Shown in pieces: positions 7,205 through 10,521 of a DNA stretch of 10,521 nucleotides. Every line of letters begins with the position of its first letter. Position 1 is the first letter of the stretch. The notes beneath the pieces were generated by a model. It saw nothing but the letters and a program-made list of their open reading frames with translations, did not search any database and was not told the origin of the DNA. Position numbers and translations under genes: made by a program. Source of the DNA: Oscillospiraceae bacterium UBA1230 (GTDB lineage Bacteria > Bacillota > Clostridia > Oscillospirales > Oscillospiraceae); the NCBI GenBank assembly GCA_002309395.1, contig DBWU01000038.1:14948-25468 (forward strand), in the 5' to 3' direction.

Positions 7205-7238
7205 GGCACTGCAAAACACTGGTTTTGCAGTGCCTTTT
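7205..7238 (+). terminator. Rho-independent terminator after the SipL-like gene
   Basis: Arms GGCACTGCAAAAC (7205-7217) and GTTTTGCAGTGCC (7222-7234) are perfectly complementary over 13 bp, with a 4-nt loop ACTG, followed by TTTT at 7235-7238. It starts 20 nt after the stop codon and closes the sporulation block. Confidence 0.9.
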
Positions 7239-7295
7239 GTATATGTCGCACAGTTTTTTGCCGAATATCCGCGCTGATTTCAGCAAAATTACTTC

Positions 7296-7331
7296 TTTAC
7301 ATTATCTCGCTAAAGTGATAATATGTTAGCG
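7296..7331 (+). promoter_or_regulatory. Sigma-A-like promoter of the amino-acid ABC operon with overlapping inverted repeats
   Basis: TTTACA at 7296-7301 is a plausible -35. GATAAT at 7317-7322 (15-bp spacing) or TAATAT at 7319-7324 (17-bp) is the -10. Two inverted repeats overlap it: ATTATC-N10-GATAAT (7301-7306 with 7317-7322) and CGCTAA-N12-TTAGCG (7308-7313 with 7326-7331). Such dyads over the -10 are typical of repressor operators, but I cannot name the regulator. The region lies between the upstream terminator and the first gene of the transporter operon. Confidence 0.6.
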
Positions 7332-7342
7332 TAATCAATTCA

Positions 7343-7356
7343 GCGCGGCAACGCGC
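7343..7356 (+). other. Small GCAA-tetraloop hairpin in the 5' leader of the transporter operon
   Basis: GCGCG (7343-7347) and CGCGC (7352-7356) pair over 5 bp around a GCAA tetraloop. It ends 3 nt before the AGGAGGA ribosome binding site at 7360-7366. It could stabilise the leader or modulate initiation. It is too short to call a riboswitch. Confidence 0.5.
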
Positions 7357-7373
7357 GACAGGAGGACGCAAGG

Positions 7374-8198
7374 ATGAAGAAATTGGCATGTATGATGTTG
7401 GCGCTGGTCATGGCGCTGGCGCTGGTTGCCTGCGGCGGCACGAAGACTGACGAAGGCGGCGCGAAAACGGATGCGGGTGACAGCGAAACCAAGACGCTGA
7501 TCGTAGGCTTTGACGCGGAGTTCCCGCCTTACGGCTTCGTAGCGGAGGACGGAAGCTATGACGGCTTCGATCTGGCGATGGCGAAGGAAGTCTGCGACCG
7601 TCTGGGCTGGGAGTTCAAGGCAGTCCCCATTGACTGGGATTTCAAGGACAACGAATTGTCCGCCGGCAATATCAACTGCATCTGGAACGGCTTTACCTAC
7701 ACGGGTCGTGAAAATGATTACACCTGGTCTGATCCCTACGTGGATAACCAGATCGTGATCGTGGTCAAGGCGGATTCCGGTATTGCTTCCTTTGCGGATC
7801 TGGCAGGGAAGAAGGTCATGGCGCAGGCGGCTTCCTCCGCGGTGGACGCCCTCAACGACAATACGGATCTGAAGGATACGCTGTCGGAAGTGGTGGAGCT
7901 TTCCGACTACAATCTGGGCTTTATGGAGCTCAAGCAGGGGACCGTGGACGCGGTTGCCGCCGACCTGGGCGTGGCAAAATACCAGATCAGCAGTAACGAC
8001 GGTTCTTACGTGATCCTGGAAGAGCCGGTTTCCAGCGAGCAGTATGCGGTGGGCTTCCTCAAGGGCAACACCGAGCTGCGTGACGCGGTGAACGAGCAGC
8101 TCATCGCCATGGCGAAGGACGGCACGATGCTCTCTATCGCCGAGAAGTACGTGGACGCAGGTCTGGTACTGGAGAATCTGTGCCTGATCGAAAGCTGA
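7374..8198 (+). CDS. Polar amino-acid ABC transporter substrate-binding lipoprotein (SBP family 3)
   Basis: This is the extracellular, lipid-anchored binding protein that captures an amino acid and delivers it to the permease and ATPase encoded downstream. Of 274 residues, the first 19 form a lipoprotein signal peptide ending in the lipobox LVAC with C20 as the lipidated cysteine. A charged Gly/Thr/Asp linker follows, then a type 2 periplasmic-binding fold starting at TLIVGFDAEFPPYGF. Recognisable family segments are YDGFDLAMAKEVCDRLGW, the cluster GRENDYTWSDPY (the arginine normally contacts the ligand carboxylate) and FADLAGKKVMAQ. WNGFTYTGREN is typical of clostridial amino-acid binders. 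AGGAGGA lies 7 nt before the ATG. The substrate cannot be fixed from sequence alone; cystine, glutamine, histidine and arginine types all share this layout. An 18-bp hairpin separates it from the permease, which would favour excess binding protein. Confidence 0.92.
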   Translation: MKKLACMMLALVMALALVACGGTKTDEGGAKTDAGDSETKTLIVGFDAEFPPYGFVAEDGSYDGFDLAMAKEVCDRLGWEFKAVPIDWDFKDNELSAGNINCIWNGFTYTGRENDYTWSDPYVDNQIVIVVKADSGIASFADLAGKKVMAQAASSAVDALNDNTDLKDTLSEVVELSDYNLGFMELKQGTVDAVAADLGVAKYQISSNDGSYVILEEPVSSEQYAVGFLKGNTELRDAVNEQLIAMAKDGTMLSIAEKYVDAGLVLENLCLIES

Positions 8199-8211
8199 TC
8201 AAATAACCATA

Positions 8212-8252
8212 CGCCGTTGGGGTGAGGGATACGCTCCCTCACCCCAACGGCG
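8212..8252 (+). other. 18-bp perfect intercistronic hairpin between binding-protein and permease genes
   Basis: CGCCGTTGGGGTGAGGGA (8212-8229) and its exact complement (8235-8252) enclose a 5-nt loop TACGC. The bases that follow (CCGTAACCG) contain no U-run, so a complete terminator is unlikely. In ABC operons such hairpins commonly protect the upstream binding-protein message from 3' decay and raise its level relative to the membrane components. That role is inferred here. Confidence 0.8.
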
Positions 8253-8282
8253 CCGTAACCGAAGCGGAAAGAGGACCATTCC

Positions 8283-8939
8283 ATGACGATACAAACGATG
8301 CTTCAAGAACTGTCGCGTGGTTTTTTGACCACGCTTTCCATTTTTTTCTTTACGCTGCTGGGTTCACTGCCGCTGGGCCTCGTGGTAAATTTATGCCGGA
8401 GCTGCCGCATTGCGCCTTTACGCTGGCTGACGAAGATCTATATCTCTATCATGCGCGGAACGCCGCTGATGCTGCAGTTGATGGTGGTCTATTTCGGCCC
8501 GAACCTGATCTTCGGCATTTCAACGCCCTCCAACTGGCGTTCTATGGCGGTGATCGTGGCGTTTGTGATCAACTACGCGGCATATTTCGCGGAGATCTAC
8601 CGCGGCGGTATCGAGTCCATCTCGTTGGGGCAATATGAAGCGGCGCAGGTGCTGGGGTACAGCCGCGCCCAAACCTACGGAAAGATCATTCTGCCCCAGA
8701 TGATAAAGCGTGTCTTGCCGCCGGTGACTAACGAAGTGATCACCCTGGTCAAGGATACCTCGCTGGCGTCTGTGATCGGCGTGGTGGAGATGTTTACGCG
8801 CGCCCGGCAGATCGCCGTAGCGCCTCATTCGCCGGGAATGCTGACCTTTGCGGCGGCAGCGGTGTTTTACTACGTGTTCAACTACGTGGTGGCATTCGTG
8901 ATGGAGCGGATCGAAAAAGCGCTGGATTACTATCGCTAA
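8283..8939 (+). CDS. Polar amino-acid ABC transporter permease (HisM/GlnP family)
   Basis: This is the membrane-spanning subunit of the importer, expected to act as a homodimer because only one permease gene is present. The 218 residues match the family length. Hydrophobic segments are visible at about 13-37, 57-80, 87-107, 155-175 and 187-208. Family motifs are RGTPLMLQLMVVYFG after the first helices and the cytoplasmic EAA loop beginning E119-A120-A121 (AAQVLGYSRAQTYGKIILPQ), which docks on the ATPase. The ATG has a GAGGA site 7 nt upstream. The stop is followed 12 nt later by the ATPase start, whose GGGGG ribosome binding site begins at the base after the stop. It belongs with the flanking binding protein and ATPase. 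Substrate is unknown. Confidence 0.93.
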   Translation: MTIQTMLQELSRGFLTTLSIFFFTLLGSLPLGLVVNLCRSCRIAPLRWLTKIYISIMRGTPLMLQLMVVYFGPNLIFGISTPSNWRSMAVIVAFVINYAAYFAEIYRGGIESISLGQYEAAQVLGYSRAQTYGKIILPQMIKRVLPPVTNEVITLVKDTSLASVIGVVEMFTRARQIAVAPHSPGMLTFAAAAVFYYVFNYVVAFVMERIEKALDYYR

Positions 8940-8951
8940 GGGGGTGCGGTG

Positions 8952-9719
8952 ATGCGTGTATTGGAAATGAACCACGTAAAAAAGAGCTTTGATAACGAGA
9001 CCATCCACGTGCTTCGTGATATTTCGCTCCATGTGGATGAGGGTGAGGTGGTGGCGATCATCGGGCCGTCTGGCTCCGGCAAATCGACCTTACTGCGCTG
9101 TGCCACCCTTCTTACGCAGATGGACAGCGGCGATCTCATCTATACCGGCACGTATGCCGCCAGAGACGAAGGCGGCAGATCCGTATACGCCGAGAAGAAG
9201 ATACTCAAGGAGATCCGTGCCTGCTTCGGTTTGGTGTTTCAAAACTTTAATCTCTTTCCCCATTATTCCGTGCTGAAAAACCTGACGGATCCGCAGATCA
9301 GCGTTCTGGGACGAAAAAAAGCGGAGGCGGAGAAGAAGGCGCGTGAGTTGCTGGCAAAAATGGGATTGGAGGATAAGGCGGATGCTTATCCCTGCCAGCT
9401 CTCCGGCGGTCAACAGCAGCGTGTGGCGATCGCCCGTGCGCTGGCGATGGAGCCGAAGATCCTGTTTTTTGACGAGCCCACCTCGGCGCTGGACCCGGAG
9501 CTGACGGGGGAGATCTTAAAGGTGATCCGCGCCCTGGCGGAGGAACACATGACCATGGTGATCGTCACCCACGAGATGGCGTTCGCCCGTGACGTCGCCG
9601 ATCGCGTGATCTTTATGGACGGCGGCGTGATCGTGGAGGAGGGTGCGCCGGAGGACGTGATCTCCAACCCAAAAGAGGAACGGACACGCCAGTTCCTGTC
9701 CCGGTTTTCCGCGGAATAA
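8952..9719 (+). CDS. Polar amino-acid ABC transporter ATP-binding protein (GlnQ/HisP family)
   Basis: This is the cytosolic ATPase that powers the importer. Counted from the ATG at 8952 (255 aa), it shows Walker A GPSGSGKST (38-46), the Q-loop VFQNFNLFPH, the ABC signature LSGGQQQR (from residue 150), Walker B ILFFDEPTSALD with D174 and catalytic E175, and the switch histidine H207 in VTHEMAF. All functional elements are intact. Between Walker A and the Q-loop there is a slightly long charged segment (TYAARDEGGRSVYAEKKILKEIRA), compatible with the family. GGGGG at 8940-8944 lies 7 nt before this ATG. An in-frame GTG at 8949 would add one residue. A strong terminator starts 5 nt after the stop, ending the operon. 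Confidence 0.95.
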   Translation: MRVLEMNHVKKSFDNETIHVLRDISLHVDEGEVVAIIGPSGSGKSTLLRCATLLTQMDSGDLIYTGTYAARDEGGRSVYAEKKILKEIRACFGLVFQNFNLFPHYSVLKNLTDPQISVLGRKKAEAEKKARELLAKMGLEDKADAYPCQLSGGQQQRVAIARALAMEPKILFFDEPTSALDPELTGEILKVIRALAEEHMTMVIVTHEMAFARDVADRVIFMDGGVIVEEGAPEDVISNPKEERTRQFLSRFSAE

Positions 9720-9723
9720 AGTC

Positions 9724-9764
9724 GCAAAAAAGAAACAGTCGCGGCGCGGCTGTTTCTTTTTTGC
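9724..9764 (+). terminator. Rho-independent terminator after the ABC operon
   Basis: GCAAAAAAGAAACAG (9724-9738) pairs perfectly with CTGTTTCTTTTTTGC (9750-9764) over 15 bp. The loop has a further CGC/GCG pairing. The T-run on one arm and A-run on the other make it look able to stop transcription in both directions. It directly follows the ATPase stop codon. Confidence 0.88.
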
Positions 9765-9824
9765 CCGTATGCGATAATACGGCGGATTTTCTATGCAATC
9801 ATCAGGCAAAATATTGCCACAACT

Positions 9825-9855
9825 GTGCATAAAGCGCGCAAATACCGTGCATAAA
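9825..9855 (+). repeat. Direct repeat GTGCATAAA x2, 22 bp apart, upstream of the RNA promoter
   Basis: GTGCATAAA occurs at 9825-9833 and 9847-9855, a 22-bp period close to two helical turns, just upstream of the -35 at 9862. The same stretch holds ACAACTG (9819-9825) in inverted orientation to CAGTTGT (9859-9865), which overlaps the -35. The arrangement resembles a binding region for a regulator of the RNA gene. No regulator can be named. Confidence 0.45.
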
Positions 9856-9861
9856 TTGCAG

Positions 9862-9890
9862 TTGTAAATGCAAAAAAAATATGGTATAAT
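9862..9890 (+). promoter_or_regulatory. Strong sigma-A-type promoter of the putative large RNA
   Basis: TTGTAA (9862-9867) and a perfect TATAAT (9885-9890) are separated by 17 bp. TGG directly before the -10 gives an extended -10. The spacer is A-rich (AAAAAAAA at 9872-9879). A start near 9896-9899 is expected. No ribosome binding site with a good reading frame follows, consistent with a non-coding transcript. Confidence 0.82.
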
Positions 9891-9895
9891 TCTAC

Positions 9896-10521
9896 ATTAC
9901 TGAACAGCGGCGCAGTATCCTAGTCAGATCTGCCGTTTCCTAAGAGGGGCCTAAAAATCCCTTAAAGGGCACAACTGTGAAACCTTTGGTGCCTGCTTCT
10001 TACGCCCAGTTTGGGGTGGGTGCTGGAGGGAGGCGCGGTTTTTGCCGCGCCTGTGGGCGTAGGGCGCTCTCCAATGGCATGGAGGACCCGACCCTGCGTC
10101 TGCGGAGACCTGCTGTTGTGCAGAGGCGTACTCCCCGTGTGGTAAGCGACCTCTGTACGAGGCAGATGATTTGAAACCTGCATTGCGGTGCTAAAGCGGC
10201 ATTTTGCCACCCTAACGCTGTGTGCAGAGTAGCCTGCCTTGCGTGGGTCGGGTGGATAGGGGAGCTTACGCGCCAACTCCCCGGCCAGGGACGACGTGCT
10301 ATTCCCTTGAAACCCCATCTGCAAAAGAGGATAAGAAACGGTTTGACTGCGGTGGAAATCACCTAGGCTGTCCCTTCAGGGGGCATCGGACGGATTGCAG
10401 TGCGGACTAAGTGGCAGTCGGGTACCGCGTATCGGCAACAACGCGGCACAGCGCCTAACGGGAAACCGCCTGATCGGCAACGACAGGTGCGCTGTGGGGA
10501 AAGCCAACCCGTACCTAAGCC
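9896..10521 (+). ncRNA. Putative large structured non-coding RNA, family unassigned (3' end beyond window)
   Basis: At least about 625 nt follow the promoter without a credible protein gene. Helices seen directly are: TACGCCCA/TGGGCGTA (10001-10008 with 10054-10061) enclosing AGGCGCGG/CCGCGCCT (10031-10038 with 10045-10052); GGGGAG/CTCCCC (10259-10264 with 10277-10282); GACTGC/GCAGTC (10345-10350 with 10414-10419); CCGCGT/ACGCGG (10425-10430 with 10441-10446); and CACAGCGC/GCGCTGTG (10447-10454 with 10488-10495). The last encloses CGG-GAAA-CCG and a TCG-GCAA-CGA hairpin with GNRA loops. GGTAC/GTACC (10421-10425 with 10511-10515) closes that 3' domain. A stem module ACCTGC...TGTGCAGAG occurs twice. 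The segment lacks RNase P, tmRNA and SRP RNA hallmarks. OLE, ROOL, GOLLD or a group II intron 5' part are possible, but I cannot match any. The exact 5' end is inferred from the promoter. Confidence 0.7.

Noticed and set aside
8212..8252. Hairpin as a rho-independent terminator
   Set aside because: No U-run follows the stem, and the permease and ATPase genes downstream have no promoter of their own that I can see.
8222..8638. 138-codon + strand frame overlapping the permease gene
   Set aside because: It begins within the 8212-8252 hairpin, overlaps the permease in another frame and has no family features; the permease frame has helices and the EAA motif.
9962..10362. Overlapping 120-codon minus-strand frames (9962-10324 and 10000-10362) and 60-65-codon plus-strand frames in the RNA region
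   Set aside because: Several frames are open at once, none shows domains or a convincing ribosome binding site, and dense RNA helices plus a promoter on the + strand explain the region better.
10418..10432. T-box-like GGGTACCGCG sequence
   Set aside because: It resembles the T-box antiterminator motif, but there is no Stem I/specifier arrangement or terminator visible, and the bases are used in the CCGCGT/ACGCGG hairpin and the GGTAC/GTACC helix.
9896..10521. RNase P RNA, tmRNA or SRP RNA as identity of the structured transcript
   Set aside because: I found no RNase P GAGGAAAGTCC core, no tmRNA tag-peptide or tRNA-like start, and no SRP GGAAGCAGCA-type Alu or S-domain motif; the segment is also longer than these usually are.
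1..10521. CRISPR arrays, tRNAs, insertion sequences, phage genes
   Set aside because: I saw no regularly spaced repeats, tRNA cloverleaf with TTC-loop signature, transposase or integrase motifs, or terminal inverted repeats in the window.

Overview
The window looks like the chromosome of a spore-forming, fairly GC-rich Firmicute of class Clostridia, plausibly Oscillospiraceae/Ruminococcaceae-like. This rests on the Bacillus/Clostridia gene order rsmB-rlmN-prpC-prkC-rsgA, a SpoVM micro-gene, a SipL-like SPOCS/LysM spore-coat protein, strong AGGAGG ribosome binding sites and a Gram-positive lipoprotein-anchored ABC importer. The genus is inference. All genes recognised lie on the + strand.

Region 1 (2-5332) is a tightly packed translation and signalling operon. 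It holds the C-terminal half of the 16S rRNA m5C methyltransferase RsmB, the 23S rRNA/tRNA m2A methyltransferase RlmN, the PP2C phosphatase PrpC, the membrane Ser/Thr kinase PrkC with four PASTA repeats, and the ribosome-assembly GTPase RsgA. Stop/start overlaps join rlmN-prpC (TAATG) and prkC-rsgA (TTGA). The kinase-phosphatase pair senses the cell wall and controls phosphorylation of translation and GTPase factors, RsgA among the likely targets.

Region 2 (5333-7240) is a small sporulation block. A long intercistronic stem-loop is followed by a 52-aa two-helix membrane peptide, a 24-aa SpoVM homologue (5568-5642), a 17-bp hairpin that buries the next ribosome binding site, and a SipL-like protein with a C-terminal LysM domain. 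A rho-independent terminator closes the block. In characterised species SpoVM and SipL both bind the spore-coat ATPase SpoIVA, so their adjacency suggests a coat-nucleation module.

Region 3 (7241-9764) is a polar amino-acid ABC importer operon. It has a sigma-A-like promoter overlapped by two inverted repeats, a substrate-binding lipoprotein, an 18-bp intercistronic hairpin, a permease, an ATPase and a bidirectional-looking terminator.

Region 4 (9765-10521, running off the end) has no convincing protein gene. An almost ideal promoter (TTGTAA-17 bp-TATAAT with extended -10) drives at least about 625 nt rich in perfect helices, GNRA-type loops and a duplicated stem module. This is most likely a large structured non-coding RNA. 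I could not assign it to a family; OLE, ROOL, GOLLD and a group II intron 5' portion are candidates. It is the most promising part of the window for something undescribed.
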